Positions 35,582-45,080 of a stretch of 64,000 nt of DNA are shown piece by piece. Each line of letters begins with the position of its first letter. The stretch's first letter is position 1. The notes beneath the pieces are model-generated. The model saw only the letters and a program-made list of their open reading frames with translations. It was not told where the DNA came from and did no database searches. This stretch comes from Arthrobacter sp. ISL-65 (GTDB taxonomy: Bacteria > Actinomycetota > Actinomycetes > Actinomycetales > Micrococcaceae): NCBI RefSeq assembly GCF_018613795.1, contig NZ_JAGGPN010000035.1, forward strand, positions 1 through 64,000, read 5' to 3'. The translations under genes were made by a program, and so were the position numbers.

Positions 35582-36046
35582 ATGGTGGGAGCAGACGAGG
35601 AGCAGGCGGCGGTGCCGCTTGACGCTGTGGACCGGAATATCATTGCCGAGCTAACGCGGGACGGCCGGATGTCGGTGACGCAAGTGGCCGAGAACGTCCA
35701 CATTTCCCGGGCTCACGCCTACACCCGCATTGCGCGGTTGACTGGCCAAGGTGTGCTGACGAAGTTCACGGCGCTGGTGGACCCCATCAAAGCAGACCTC
35801 AAGTCATCGGCCTACGTCACGCTCAAGGTGCAGCAGCACTCATGGCGTGAATTGCGGGAGCAGCTGCGGTCGATTCCCGAGGTGCACCACATCGCCTTGG
35901 TGGGCGGGGACTTTGACGTCATCCTGCTGGTGCGTGCCGTCGACAATGTGCACCTGCGTCGTGTGATTTTCGACCAATTGCAATCGATGCCTGGCGTGCT
36001 GGATACGCAAACGTTTCTGGTGTTTGAGGATCTGGACACGCGCTAG
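35582..36046 (+). CDS. Lrp/AsnC-family transcriptional regulator
   Basis: 154 residues: winged helix (LDAVDRNIIAELTRDGRMSV, SRAHAYTRIARLTGQGVLTKF) and a RAM ligand domain (AYVTLKVQQHSWRELREQL, ALVGGDFDVILLVRA). Divergent from the E1a-E1b-E2 operon over a 158-nt gap, it probably induces that operon in response to a branched-chain amino or oxo acid, like BkdR. TTTCAG/CTGAAA elements occur in inverted orientation in the gap, but I cannot show they are operators. Confidence 0.9.
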   Translation: MVGADEEQAAVPLDAVDRNIIAELTRDGRMSVTQVAENVHISRAHAYTRIARLTGQGVLTKFTALVDPIKADLKSSAYVTLKVQQHSWRELREQLRSIPEVHHIALVGGDFDVILLVRAVDNVHLRRVIFDQLQSMPGVLDTQTFLVFEDLDTR

Positions 36047-36151
36047 GGCGGTGCGTCAGGACCTCAAGATGCCCATCCCACCACACGCACCACTCCCGCC
36101 GCGTGATGCTTCGCAGTCAGAACTGCTCCAATCAGGCCGTCACCAAGTTGC

Positions 36152-36292
36152 TTATCTCTCCGCCCGCACAAGAATCAACTGGTCGCCTTCAGGTATTTTT
36201 GCCATAAGCGCTTCCCAACCGGCGGAGTTGGGTTCAGCTTCTACCTCAATGCGATTTGTGACCTCACCCCGAGTAAACGCAACAAGCTTCAT
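36152..36292 (-). CDS. Small conserved-looking protein (46 aa), unknown
   Basis: ATG 36292 to TAA 36154-36152, with AAGG at 8-nt spacing. The sequence (MKLVAFTRGEVTNRIEVEAE ... GDQLILVRAER) alternates like beta-helix-beta and has normal protein composition. It is followed at 36454 by no known partner; the rest of this ~400-nt gap holds nothing recognisable. Confidence 0.5.
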   Translation of the reverse strand: MKLVAFTRGEVTNRIEVEAEPNSAGWEALMAKIPEGDQLILVRAER

Positions 36293-36453
36293 GGCAACAC
36301 CTTGCTGTAAGGGTAGCGCGCCTTTTGATGGCGCACTACCGACCCCGAATCTGCTTAAGCAGCTCTGAAGTTCAGAGCAATAGCAGAATTAAGTAACGCC
36401 TACCCACGCAAAATGCCAGCTACATTCATTTCCCATAAGTCATTCTGGACTCG

Positions 36454-37953
36454 CTAACGACCTGCATCCTTGGGAAGGCTACGCGCGCGTCTGGCCGGTG
36501 AAAACTCTCCTTGATGCATCTCCTGATTCATAGATGCGCTGTCGATGGACGTCGCCCCGACAAAAGCGTGCTGCTTTTTAGCAGAATCGTGTGAAGATGC
36601 AGTCCGGTCACTCGAATAATAGCCATAGGCATAGGAGTCTGGACCCTTCCCGGGCAGCAGATTCAAGACAACGCCCAGCAGATTGGCTCCCACTAACTGC
36701 AAAGCGGCCAAAGATTTCTGCAGTTCCTGGTGCCTGATCCGTCTCGAACCCACCACCAAGACCACGCCACCCACATGCTGAGACAAGACAGCAGCATCCG
36801 TAACAGGGAGCAGCGGTGGAGCATCCACTATCACAGCGTCAAAAGCCTGCTCTAGCCGCGCGAGTAGCTCCTTCATTCCTGCTGAGCCCAAGAGCTCACT
36901 GGGATTTGGCGGAATCTGCCCAGATGTTAAAACGTATAGGTTGTCGTCTCCCCAGGGCTGAAGAAGGTCGTTAACATCAGCTGAGCCTACTAGCGCCGTG
37001 GTCAAGCCCGCGTGCTTGTCGAGTCCGAGATATTCGTGGACCATAGGTCGCCGAAGGTCGGCGTCCACAAGGCAAACGGACTGTCCGGATTGCGCCACGG
37101 CAATAGCCATGTTGGCTGCGGTCGTACTCTTACCCTCTCCTGGGAGGGACGACGTGACGAGAACACTCTTGGCATGGCTGGACACGTTTGCAAACTGCAT
37201 GTTGGTTCGCAGTTGTCGAAACGATTCTGCTCTCGGACTTTGCGAACCAGCTTGGGTTAGCAGCGGCTTTCGAACGGCATCTTGATCGAAGGAGATACCG
37301 CCCAAAATTGCAGCGTCCGTAGTCCCCCGAAGATCGGCTTCCCCGCGGATCCGAAAGTCGAACGTACTCTTTAAGAACGCCCCGCAGACTCCAGCGACAA
37401 GGCCGCAGGCCAGGCCGAGCAGAAGGCTCAGCCGGGTATTGGGAGCCGAGGGCTCCAAAGGTGCCTCGGCCGGGGTGATTACCGACAAGCTAACCGGGGA
37501 GGCACCGCCAGTTTTCGGCTTCTCCAGCGAGTCAATCGCGCGAATGAGGTTGTCTGCCACTCCTTGTGCCGTTGCCGCAGCCTGGACGGGCGAGGCGTCC
37601 ACTACGGAGATTGTGATCAGTACCGTGTCAGGATCCGTGCTGGCAGTGACACGTTTCGCCAATTCTTCAGCAGACTCCTGAAGCCCCAACGAATCAATAA
37701 CGGGCTGAAGAACGACAGGCGTCGACACTGTCTTCGCATACGACTGAACTCGGGCTTGAGTGAAGGTATTGCCCTGTTGAAGTTCGGACACACTTCCCGA
37801 GTTCTGGATGGCGACGAACAGCTGGGTGTTGGCTGTATACGTGGGCTGGACGAGAACTGCCACTGCACCACCCCCAAGAAGACCTATTAGGGCCGCAGCA
37901 GCAACCAATACCCAGTGCCGTCGCAGTACGCGTAGATACTCTCTTAGGTCCAA
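36454..37953 (-). CDS. Polysaccharide co-polymerase / tyrosine autokinase (Wzc/CapAB-like)
   Basis: 499 residues. N-terminal Wzz domain with helices at about 14-36 and 173-193; cytoplasmic BY-kinase with Walker A LPGEGKST (269-276), Walker A' VCLVDADLRRP (292-302) and Walker B AVIVDAPP (372-379), then a Tyr cluster (YAYGYYSS) near the C-terminus that is the likely autophosphorylation site. It controls chain length and assembly of the exopolysaccharide. First in its strand after a ~160-nt gap; cognate phosphatase not seen in the window. Confidence 0.92.
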   Translation of the reverse strand: MDLREYLRVLRRHWVLVAAAALIGLLGGGAVAVLVQPTYTANTQLFVAIQNSGSVSELQQGNTFTQARVQSYAKTVSTPVVLQPVIDSLGLQESAEELAKRVTASTDPDTVLITISVVDASPVQAAATAQGVADNLIRAIDSLEKPKTGGASPVSLSVITPAEAPLEPSAPNTRLSLLLGLACGLVAGVCGAFLKSTFDFRIRGEADLRGTTDAAILGGISFDQDAVRKPLLTQAGSQSPRAESFRQLRTNMQFANVSSHAKSVLVTSSLPGEGKSTTAANMAIAVAQSGQSVCLVDADLRRPMVHEYLGLDKHAGLTTALVGSADVNDLLQPWGDDNLYVLTSGQIPPNPSELLGSAGMKELLARLEQAFDAVIVDAPPLLPVTDAAVLSQHVGGVVLVVGSRRIRHQELQKSLAALQLVGANLLGVVLNLLPGKGPDSYAYGYYSSDRTASSHDSAKKQHAFVGATSIDSASMNQEMHQGEFSPARRARSLPKDAGR

Positions 37954-38183
37954 GTGGAATTCCCCCCGTGTCGTGTCACTGAAAGCAGATATGTCGTTAG
38001 CTTCTAATCACCAGCGCCAACGCACGCCCCCTAAGTCTAGCGGGTCGCACTTCACGCGACGGCCGATGCAAAGCCTTGCCGCAATAGCGGAATCGGGCGT
38101 CCAACGCTTGGCCCATGTGCCGGAGCGTCTATGTTCAGCAGCTCGCTGTCAAATCAACTGGCCCGTGGCTGATCAACATGCCG

Positions 38184-39605
38184 CTATGAACTACGAAATA
38201 CCGACCGACCCGCTACGAAAGCCAAGGCTGCGGCCAGCAAGCCGCACGATCCGATGAAAACCCTCGTCGACTGAGACTCCCCCGTCAAAGCGAAGAAGGA
38301 GATAAAGGTCGCTAGTACGGCAAGCACCGCAGAAGAGACTGGCAACGACAGCGCCGACCACCGAATATCCAGGGCCTGAACGCGGGCGATGGCGAATGCA
38401 GAGACAGCCATGACCAAGTAACCGAGCATCGTAATCAATGCGACGCCGAACACTCCTGCAGTATCGCCAAACATGATGGTGCAGAACAGGATCAATGTCG
38501 CACCGAGCGTGGACGATATCCAGCTCCAACCAGACCGCCCTGCGCTCTGAACCATATAATTCACAGGTATAAGATAGATACCATAGGCTATTTGCGCAGC
38601 GAGCAGCAGGGCAATCAGCGGCAGAGACGTTAGGAACTCCTCGCCCATCAAAATGGGCGCCGCTATTGCCACTCCCGCACCCACAGAAGCAGGAGCGAGA
38701 AATGCAAGAAGAATCTGTATTCGGGCAACTCGCCGGCTAACTTCACTCGGCGCAGGAAACGACTCTCTTGAATACTCAGCAAGAAAGGCTCTATTAAGTT
38801 CAACCAGAACCATGGCTGCAATACTTGCAAAATTGAATGCCAAAGAATAAATGCCGATCAGTGACAGTGGCAGCACGACCGTCATTGCAGGGCGACTCAA
38901 CGAAGAAAGAGCCCAGAAGGCCACTCGATGCGGGACGAGAGGAAGCGCAAAAACAACTAGACGCCTGAGCTTTTTTCGTGAAACGCTAGCCGGCGCAGGA
39001 CGCACGAGGAAGAAGGCAACCAGATAACTAAAAACCGCGGCCAACAGATCCGAGACGACCCAACCAAGAAGCCCCTGACCCAGGGATATGACGAATACAA
39101 CCTTGCCAATAAACAGTGCGCCTATTGACACCGATGAGACACCAATAAACCGACGAAGATCATTTGACGCTCGCAAAGTTGGCAAAACGTAGAACGATAC
39201 TGCCGGCATCAGACCACAAGCTAAAATCTCGATCGCCCAGATCCTAGTGTCAACGGAGAGCAACGAGGCATCCAACAAATAAAGGACCAGGGCTATAACC
39301 CCAGCGGCGATAGGAAGAATCGCATACAAGTAGAGAGCAGTCATTTTAAGAATAGCCGCACTCGAGCGGCTAACACGAGCAACTGATCGAAATACGGCAG
39401 ACTCCAGCGAGGATCCCAGGACTATTCCAAAAAGGGCGCCTCCAGCCACCACGACAGACACGGCCCCATATTCATCTGGACTCAGGACTCGCGTGACAAA
39501 AGGCAGCAGGAGAAAGCTCAATCCACGTTGTAAAAAACCGAAAAGTAAGTAAACAAAGGTCCGGCGTCCCAAGTTTTTGCCATGTTCACGAGTCACGACG
39601 GTCAC
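38184..39605 (-). CDS. Flippase of the MOP superfamily (Wzx-like)
   Basis: 473 residues with 12-14 membrane helices. N-terminal GRRTFVYLLFGFLQRGLSFLLL and PFVTRVLSPDEYGAVSVVVA are typical of PST/RfbX transporters that flip undecaprenyl-diphosphate-linked repeat units. It begins right after the stop of the WecG-like gene, in an operon of MptE-like, GT2, WecG-like and flippase genes. Confidence 0.92.
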   Translation of the reverse strand: MTVVTREHGKNLGRRTFVYLLFGFLQRGLSFLLLPFVTRVLSPDEYGAVSVVVAGGALFGIVLGSSLESAVFRSVARVSRSSAAILKMTALYLYAILPIAAGVIALVLYLLDASLLSVDTRIWAIEILACGLMPAVSFYVLPTLRASNDLRRFIGVSSVSIGALFIGKVVFVISLGQGLLGWVVSDLLAAVFSYLVAFFLVRPAPASVSRKKLRRLVVFALPLVPHRVAFWALSSLSRPAMTVVLPLSLIGIYSLAFNFASIAAMVLVELNRAFLAEYSRESFPAPSEVSRRVARIQILLAFLAPASVGAGVAIAAPILMGEEFLTSLPLIALLLAAQIAYGIYLIPVNYMVQSAGRSGWSWISSTLGATLILFCTIMFGDTAGVFGVALITMLGYLVMAVSAFAIARVQALDIRWSALSLPVSSAVLAVLATFISFFALTGESQSTRVFIGSCGLLAAALAFVAGRSVFRSS

Positions 39606-40403
39606 TTAATTTGAAACTCGTCGTTTTAGTCGTGAAGTGATGCCTTCGATTGATTGTCGGGAAACGGCAACCAGAAATACTGTGTTCCCAATAAGGTAGC
39701 GCCGCCATAATCTGCGAGGTTCCTGAATGAGTCTATAGAACCACTCAAGACCGGCCCCCTGAATCCATCTCGGCGCGTGGCGCAAGTTACCTGCAGAAAA
39801 ATCGAACGCTGCACCGACACAGATGAATGTAAGGGACGACATCCCACTAAGCCGACGCGCCACCAGGTCCTGTTTTGGCGTACCTAAACCAACCCAAACT
39901 ATATCCGCATTTTGTGACTCAATTTTTTGGAGTTCTTTTGCCCACTCTCCGTCAGTAAGCTCTCTGAACGGTGGCGACGAAACACCTGCGATACTCACAC
40001 CTGGAATCCGCTGCTTCAATTGCGCCTGCAACTTCGACAATGTCTCGTCCGTCGAACCAAGAAAATAGTGACGAAGGCCTAGGTTCACTCCTCTATTCAT
40101 CAGGCCCTCAAAGAAAGAAGGGCCCCTTACCTGTTGAATGTCATCGGCTTTTTCGGGATTAAATGCCCTGAGAGCCCAAACAACGGGGCGGCCGTCGGGA
40201 AAGATTGTTCCCTCAGAGAACGCGGATTCGAGTTCGGCACTGCGTTCAGCCAGCGACACAGAATACGCGTTTGCGAAGTGGATATGACTACCTTCGGCGC
40301 CTTTCCGAAGAACGGATTCAATTACGTGATCAATCGCTGATTCCAAGCCCGCTGCACGAAATCGAAGCTTTCCGCAGCGCATGGCCGATTCGATAATAGT
40401 CAT
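39606..40403 (-). CDS. WecG/TagA/CpsF-family glycosyltransferase
   Basis: About 265 residues; ATG 40403 lies 5 nt after the stop of the GT2 gene, whereas a longer frame to 40511 would overlap it. Blocks HIHFANAYSVSLA, FPDGRPVVWAL, RGPSFFEGLM, HYFLGSTDETL, VWVGLGTPKQD and GAAFDFSAG are those of GT26, which add ManNAc(A)-type or glucosyl residues to a lipid-linked sugar. Confidence 0.92.
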   Translation of the reverse strand: MTIIESAMRCGKLRFRAAGLESAIDHVIESVLRKGAEGSHIHFANAYSVSLAERSAELESAFSEGTIFPDGRPVVWALRAFNPEKADDIQQVRGPSFFEGLMNRGVNLGLRHYFLGSTDETLSKLQAQLKQRIPGVSIAGVSSPPFRELTDGEWAKELQKIESQNADIVWVGLGTPKQDLVARRLSGMSSLTFICVGAAFDFSAGNLRHAPRWIQGAGLEWFYRLIQEPRRLWRRYLIGNTVFLVAVSRQSIEGITSRLKRRVSN

Positions 40404-40408
40404 ATCCG

Positions 40409-41239
40409 CTAGCTCACAATTCTTCCGAAGAAACGCCTTACGCCGAGCTTGGACAAGGTTCGCTTGGCAAGCTTCTTCATCCGGATATACCCAACTTGAC
40501 CGCGCGTCCAAGACTCGTCCAACCAGGCAGATAGTCCTACCAAGTTGTACGCACTCACGCGGGCTTCATGCCTTCTCTGGAGTTGCCTGAAAACGTCTGT
40601 GTCTGACACCCCGCCCACGCCATAGAGCACGCAAATATCATCCCTTGTATGAGGGGGACTAACCACAGCAGCCCTAAGCAAGAGATGGTAATCCGCAGCG
40701 TATCCGTACGTAGTATCAAAGCCTCCAAGCTCGCGGATGAACTTGGTTTTCATGAATACAGTCTGGTGGCAGATTGTGCCCAAGCCAAGAGCATGCTTTA
40801 CGCGGGAATACGGGATGCTTCCAACGGGATTACGCACTTCGGCGCCGATTGAGTTGACGATTCGAGCACGCCCATATGACCACTGTGGGGATGCGTCGCG
40901 AAGGACAGCAGAAACCCGTTGAAGCACACCCCCATCGCTAAAAGTGTCGCCCGCATTTATAAAAACGATATATTCGCCTCGGGCATGCCTGATCGCCTTG
41001 TTCATGGCGTCGAATATGCCGTCGTCCGGCTCAGACATAATTCTACTCGCGGGCAAAGGGTGATTGGACTTATACCATTCTTGCGTGCCATCAGTCGACG
41101 CCCCGTCGACCAAAAGATGTTCATATCCTGCAAGTAGTTCACCGTGCTGGGAGGCAATCGACTGACAAGTACGCTTTACATTCTCCATATCCTCGTAGCA
41201 GACGGTGACGAGGGTTACCTGAGGTGCTTGAAGAGTCAA
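40409..41239 (-). CDS. Family 2 glycosyltransferase
   Basis: 276 residues, GT-A fold: VTLVTVCYEDMENVKRTCQS, LLVDGASTDGT, DGIFDAMNKAIRHARGEY and a DxD-like NAGDTF. No membrane helix. It overlaps the MptE-like gene by 4 nt at its start. Sugar specificity unknown. Confidence 0.9.
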   Translation of the reverse strand: MTLQAPQVTLVTVCYEDMENVKRTCQSIASQHGELLAGYEHLLVDGASTDGTQEWYKSNHPLPASRIMSEPDDGIFDAMNKAIRHARGEYIVFINAGDTFSDGGVLQRVSAVLRDASPQWSYGRARIVNSIGAEVRNPVGSIPYSRVKHALGLGTICHQTVFMKTKFIRELGGFDTTYGYAADYHLLLRAAVVSPPHTRDDICVLYGVGGVSDTDVFRQLQRRHEARVSAYNLVGLSAWLDESWTRGQVGYIRMKKLAKRTLSKLGVRRFFGRIVS

Positions 41240-42069
41240 CGCAGTACGTCTTCGAGTCTGACCTTGGGAAAGACGGTGAGTTTTCCGTCCACGGTGGCGT
41301 CCACGATTGAACGTCCAACCGCATTGTACGTTTCTCGGGCTAGTTCGTATGCAATCTCAGAAGTATCCAGGTCGGGCAACTGCCATTTGAACCCTTTGCC
41401 AAAGTAGTTGGGATCAAAGTGATTCGGATCGGCACCCGCCGATTCAACCTGCTTATGCGCCGGCCCTTTTGACACAAAGCTGTGATCTACACCAACCAGC
41501 ACAACTTCCGTAAACCCCATGTAGTAGGCGACTTGCATTGCGGCGAAAGTGACCGTCGCCCCTTCCCAGATACCGTGCGAGATGTCCTTGGAAAATCGAG
41601 GACCCACCAACTTATTCAAGAAGGAGGTGTTGGGCCTTTCGCCTATATGAGCGCGGCTCGGCAATGTTGTGAAGAGAGGGCCTTGCAGGTTGCTGAAATC
41701 TTCGGCGCACTGTTCGACAACAAGCTGATTTATGACCGTGTGATAGCTCGTGGTGAAGCCCAACTTTTCAAACATCAGATAAATGCGATTGAGTCCGAAG
41801 GTAGTTTCGCCACGCAGCAAGTCCAAATTGGTGTTGTTCAAGCTGGGCCCGTTGCCTATGATTACGCACCGCTCGCCCAGATGCTTGTTTCTGAAACTTT
41901 CGATCTGCTGAACGTTCAAGCGGCCCTCACGGCTTAGCTTGTTGGTCCGCAAAGCGTCCAGATCAGTCTTGTATCCAGCCAAGCGTCTTGCCTTGGTTTC
42001 CCCCAATACAGCTGTAGCTGCACGCCTACTAAAGGAGAGCCCTTCCCTCTGATCACTAGTCGATGCCAT
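41236..42069 (-). CDS. MptE-like/DUF115 domain protein
   Basis: About 277 residues from ATG 42069 (GGGGTGG upstream; a GTG at 42081 is possible). Core: RCVIIGNGPSLNNTNLDLLR, TFGLNRIYLMF, HTVINQLVVEQ and VVLVGVDHSFV, the pattern of the 6-hydroxymethylpterin pyrophosphokinase MptE-like family, also found in sialyltransferase-like and motility-glycan proteins. In this locus a glycan-related transferase is more likely than a pterin enzyme. First gene of the minus-strand operon. Confidence 0.8.
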   Translation of the reverse strand: MASTSDQREGLSFSRRAATAVLGETKARRLAGYKTDLDALRTNKLSREGRLNVQQIESFRNKHLGERCVIIGNGPSLNNTNLDLLRGETTFGLNRIYLMFEKLGFTTSYHTVINQLVVEQCAEDFSNLQGPLFTTLPSRAHIGERPNTSFLNKLVGPRFSKDISHGIWEGATVTFAAMQVAYYMGFTEVVLVGVDHSFVSKGPAHKQVESAGADPNHFDPNYFGKGFKWQLPDLDTSEIAYELARETYNAVGRSIVDATVDGKLTVFPKVRLEDVLR

Positions 42070-42501
42070 CGCCGATTCCACCCCATTTTCTTACGCGAAC
42101 TTGAACACTTTGCCTGACTACTACACACATGGAAGCCGCTGAGACAAGTCGAAGCCAAAGCGATGACCCAGAACGACGTACGGGAGCCATAGTACCGGCA
42201 GCACTCACGCAGCGACGATGTGCGTCTTGCAGATGCAGCTGCGATTCCTCCAACTCGACCTACTCCGCGACGATTAGCTGCACCCCTTCCGGGTAACAAA
42301 CTCTGCACCACCCGTGGTGCGATTCGGTAACGAATAGTCGCCCTTGTTATGCTTCGTTCTGGGGGGACGATACGCAGACACCGATTGGACTGAGCCTCCA
42401 ACCCCGACAGCAGAATTAGTGCGTCGCTCGTGTCTGTACCGCCAGTGAGACGCACAAGACCGCAACGCTTCTAGTAGTCCTGGCGATCAAGAAGGAACCA
42501 A
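42070..42501. other. Divergent regulatory gap in the exopolysaccharide locus
   Basis: About 430 nt between two divergent operons. No frame looks coding. It should hold promoters for both halves of the locus, but I see no certain -35/-10 pair or operator. Confidence 0.5.
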
Positions 42502-43443
42502 ATGCCATCCGTTTCAGTCGTAATCCGGGCATTCAACGAGGGCCAGCACCTTGGCAGGCTAATTTCAGGCTTGAACCAGCAGACTGTACGCCCAGATGAG
42601 ATCATAGTCGTCGATTCTGGCTCAACCGACGACACCGTAAAAATCGCTCTAGATTCCGGCTGCCGCATCGTAAACATTCCCAAAGAGGAATTCTCTTTTG
42701 GCCGTTCACTAAACTATGGATGTGAAGCTGCCACCGGCGACGTACTTCTAATTGTCTCTGCCCACGTCTATCCGATTCACGACTCATATCTCGAGCACAT
42801 GATCCGACCATTCGAAGATGGGGTCACCGATATTGCCTACGGCCGTCAGGTCGGTGACCATCGCACGAAGTTTTCCGAGTCGCGAATAATGCTGCAGTGG
42901 TTCCCCGAGGAAAGTATCTGGGATCAAGGACACCCATTCAGCAATAACGCGAATGCGGCCGTTCGTCGGAGCACGTGGGCAGCTCATCGCTACAACGAGG
43001 AGCTCACCGGGCTGGAGGACCTCGAATTTGCCAACCGGGTGATTGCCAAGGGCGCACGAGTCGCATATGTAGCCGAAGCATCGGTCGTCCACGTGCACGA
43101 GGAGACCTGGTCTATCATCCAAAACCGGTATCGTCGAGAGGCGATCGCGTACAAGCGCATTATGGACAAAGCCTCTATGTCGGCTGCCAAAGCTGCTGGA
43201 CTTGCACTGCTGAACATCTTCGGCGACTACGTGCACGCAGCGCGCGTCGGTAGCCTGGCCTCGAACGTATTCAGCATCCCTCGATTCCGCGCCGCTCAGT
43301 TCTATGGTGCATGGGAGGGCTTTCGAAACAACGCCAATGTCAGCGAGGAACTACTGCGGCGCTTCTATTATCCAGCCGACAGCGCACAACCCGGATCTCG
43401 TGCGTCTATAGGTAACGTCATCGACTATGGTGAAATCCGCTAG
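42502..43443 (+). CDS. Family 2 glycosyltransferase (rhamnosyltransferase-like)
   Basis: 313 residues: SVVIRAFNEGQHLGRLISGL, IIVVDSGSTDDTV, EFSFGRSLNYGCEAA and SAHVYP in place of DxD, with SNNANAAVRRSTW and LTGLEDLEFANRV further on, close to RfbN/WbbL-type rhamnosyltransferases. Opens the + strand operon. Confidence 0.9.
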   Translation: MPSVSVVIRAFNEGQHLGRLISGLNQQTVRPDEIIVVDSGSTDDTVKIALDSGCRIVNIPKEEFSFGRSLNYGCEAATGDVLLIVSAHVYPIHDSYLEHMIRPFEDGVTDIAYGRQVGDHRTKFSESRIMLQWFPEESIWDQGHPFSNNANAAVRRSTWAAHRYNEELTGLEDLEFANRVIAKGARVAYVAEASVVHVHEETWSIIQNRYRREAIAYKRIMDKASMSAAKAAGLALLNIFGDYVHAARVGSLASNVFSIPRFRAAQFYGAWEGFRNNANVSEELLRRFYYPADSAQPGSRASIGNVIDYGEIR

Positions 43444-43473
43444 AGCTTGTTTTTCGATAAAGAAGGCGTAAGT

Positions 43474-44142
43474 ATGTCCAGAGTTGTAGCTATAGTCCCA
43501 ATGCGCCATAACAGTGAGCGCGTACCGGGAAAGAATTATCGTATCCTCGGCAGCAAGCCTCTTTACCACCACATTATCGAGACGCTTTTGTCTGTCGATG
43601 AAATTGATGATGTGGTCATTGATACAGACAGTGACACAATTTTGGAGGACGCTGCAGCTTGCTTCCCACAAGTAAAGCTACTTCGCCGGCCAGAGCACCT
43701 TAGGGATGGCGAAATCCCTATGAATAAGGTTCTCTTGCATTCGCTGTCCCAGGTTGAGGCCGATGTGGTCCTGCAGACCCACTCTACGAATCCCTTCCTT
43801 TCGGGTGAAGTCCTCAGCTCTGCCTTGCGTACCTTCACGTCCGAGGCCACGGATTCGGATTCAGTCTTTGCTGTTACTCGAATCAATGCAAGATTGTGGG
43901 ACAACGATGTTCGCCCGCTGAACCACGATCCCGCAGTCCTGTTGAGGACTCAGGACCTTCCTCCGGTCTTTCTGGAGAACTCCTGCTTTTACATATTTTC
44001 TCCTGATGTCCTGAGGGCTACTGGCAATCGAATCGGCACTTCGCCAATGATGATTGAGGTACCCCCCGCTGAGGCCATCGACATCGATGAAGAATCTGAC
44101 TTCAGGCTGGCTGAAGCACTTGAAAGGGTGAACAAGAACTGA
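43474..44142 (+). CDS. Acylneuraminate cytidylyltransferase-family protein
   Basis: 222 residues from ATG 43474 (GAAGGCG upstream). It keeps the NeuA/KdsB features: PMRHNSERVPGKNYRILGSK (CTP loop), VVIDTDSDTI, LQTHSTNPFLS and the closing IDIDEESDFRLAEAL metal motif. It should make a CMP-activated 2-oxo-sugar acid. No NeuB-, NeuC- or Kdo8P-synthase-like gene is near; instead two dehydrogenase genes follow with 1-nt overlaps, so the acid may be unusual. Confidence 0.88.
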   Translation: MSRVVAIVPMRHNSERVPGKNYRILGSKPLYHHIIETLLSVDEIDDVVIDTDSDTILEDAAACFPQVKLLRRPEHLRDGEIPMNKVLLHSLSQVEADVVLQTHSTNPFLSGEVLSSALRTFTSEATDSDSVFAVTRINARLWDNDVRPLNHDPAVLLRTQDLPPVFLENSCFYIFSPDVLRATGNRIGTSPMMIEVPPAEAIDIDEESDFRLAEALERVNKN

Positions 44143-45080
44143 TGGTTACCGAGCCAAAGATCCTCGTTACGTGCAAGCAAATGCAAGTCGAGTTGCCTCG
44201 TCACCAAGAACGAATCGAATCACTGGGCTACGAGTTGCTGGTGCCAGAGCTCAAAGGACAGCAGTTCAGCTCAGAAGAACTTAGTGACTTGATCCCAGGT
44301 GTTGTTGGCTTTATTGCGGGTGATGATGAGCTCGACGAAGCCTTCTTCAAGACCGCTGGTGACCTCAAGATACTGGTCCGCTGGGGCATCGGTATGGACT
44401 CTGTGGATCACCGGGCTGCAGCCGCAGCAGAAGTTGTAGTGCGCAACACCCCCGGGGTTTTCGGTGCTGAGGTAGCCGATATGGCCTTCGCCTATATCCT
44501 CAACCTTGCCCGGGGCATCAACGTCATTGACGAGTCGATTAGGTCTGGGGACTGGCCGAAGTTCGAGGGTTTCACACTGGCAGGTCAGACCATTGGCATC
44601 GTCGGGTTCGGAGCGATTGGCCGCGAGGTTGCTGCCCGTGCAGCAGGGTTCGGTATGAACGTCCTTGCATTCGACCCGTTCGTTAGCCAGGATCGAGTGC
44701 CGACCAACGTGCAGCTCTCGACCCTAGAAGCGCTTCTCTCGTCGAGCCGATTTACGGTGCTCACATGCCCGTTGACCCCGGAGACAAACCACCTAATGGA
44801 CCAGAAGGCATTTGCACGTATGCCGAGTGACTCTTACCTCGTTAATGTCTCCCGCGGACCGGTTGTCGATGAAGAAGCCCTCATCCAGGTTCTGGAAACT
44901 GGTGGGATTGCTGGCGCTGGCTTGGATGTATTTGAAGTGGAGCCACTCCCGCAGAATAGCGCGCTAAGAAACTTCCCTAACGTTGTCCTGGGCTCGCACA
45001 ATGGGTCCAACACCCGAGAGGGTGTCGCAAGGGCCAGCTCCAAGGCCGTGGATTTCCTACTGTCTGAACTGGGGCACTAA
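44142..45080 (+). CDS. D-isomer-specific 2-hydroxyacid dehydrogenase
   Basis: 312 residues: Rossmann motif GIVGFGAIGREVA, catalytic Arg in VNVSRGPVVDEEAL, Glu in LDVFEVEPL, and His in GSHNGSN. Typical SerA/GyaR-like length without an ACT domain. Start ATG overlaps the cytidylyltransferase stop (TGATG) and its own stop overlaps the SDR start (TAATG), so the three form a tight unit. It may oxidise or reduce the sugar-acid C2 centre. Confidence 0.92.
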   Translation: MVTEPKILVTCKQMQVELPRHQERIESLGYELLVPELKGQQFSSEELSDLIPGVVGFIAGDDELDEAFFKTAGDLKILVRWGIGMDSVDHRAAAAAEVVVRNTPGVFGAEVADMAFAYILNLARGINVIDESIRSGDWPKFEGFTLAGQTIGIVGFGAIGREVAARAAGFGMNVLAFDPFVSQDRVPTNVQLSTLEALLSSSRFTVLTCPLTPETNHLMDQKAFARMPSDSYLVNVSRGPVVDEEALIQVLETGGIAGAGLDVFEVEPLPQNSALRNFPNVVLGSHNGSNTREGVARASSKAVDFLLSELGH

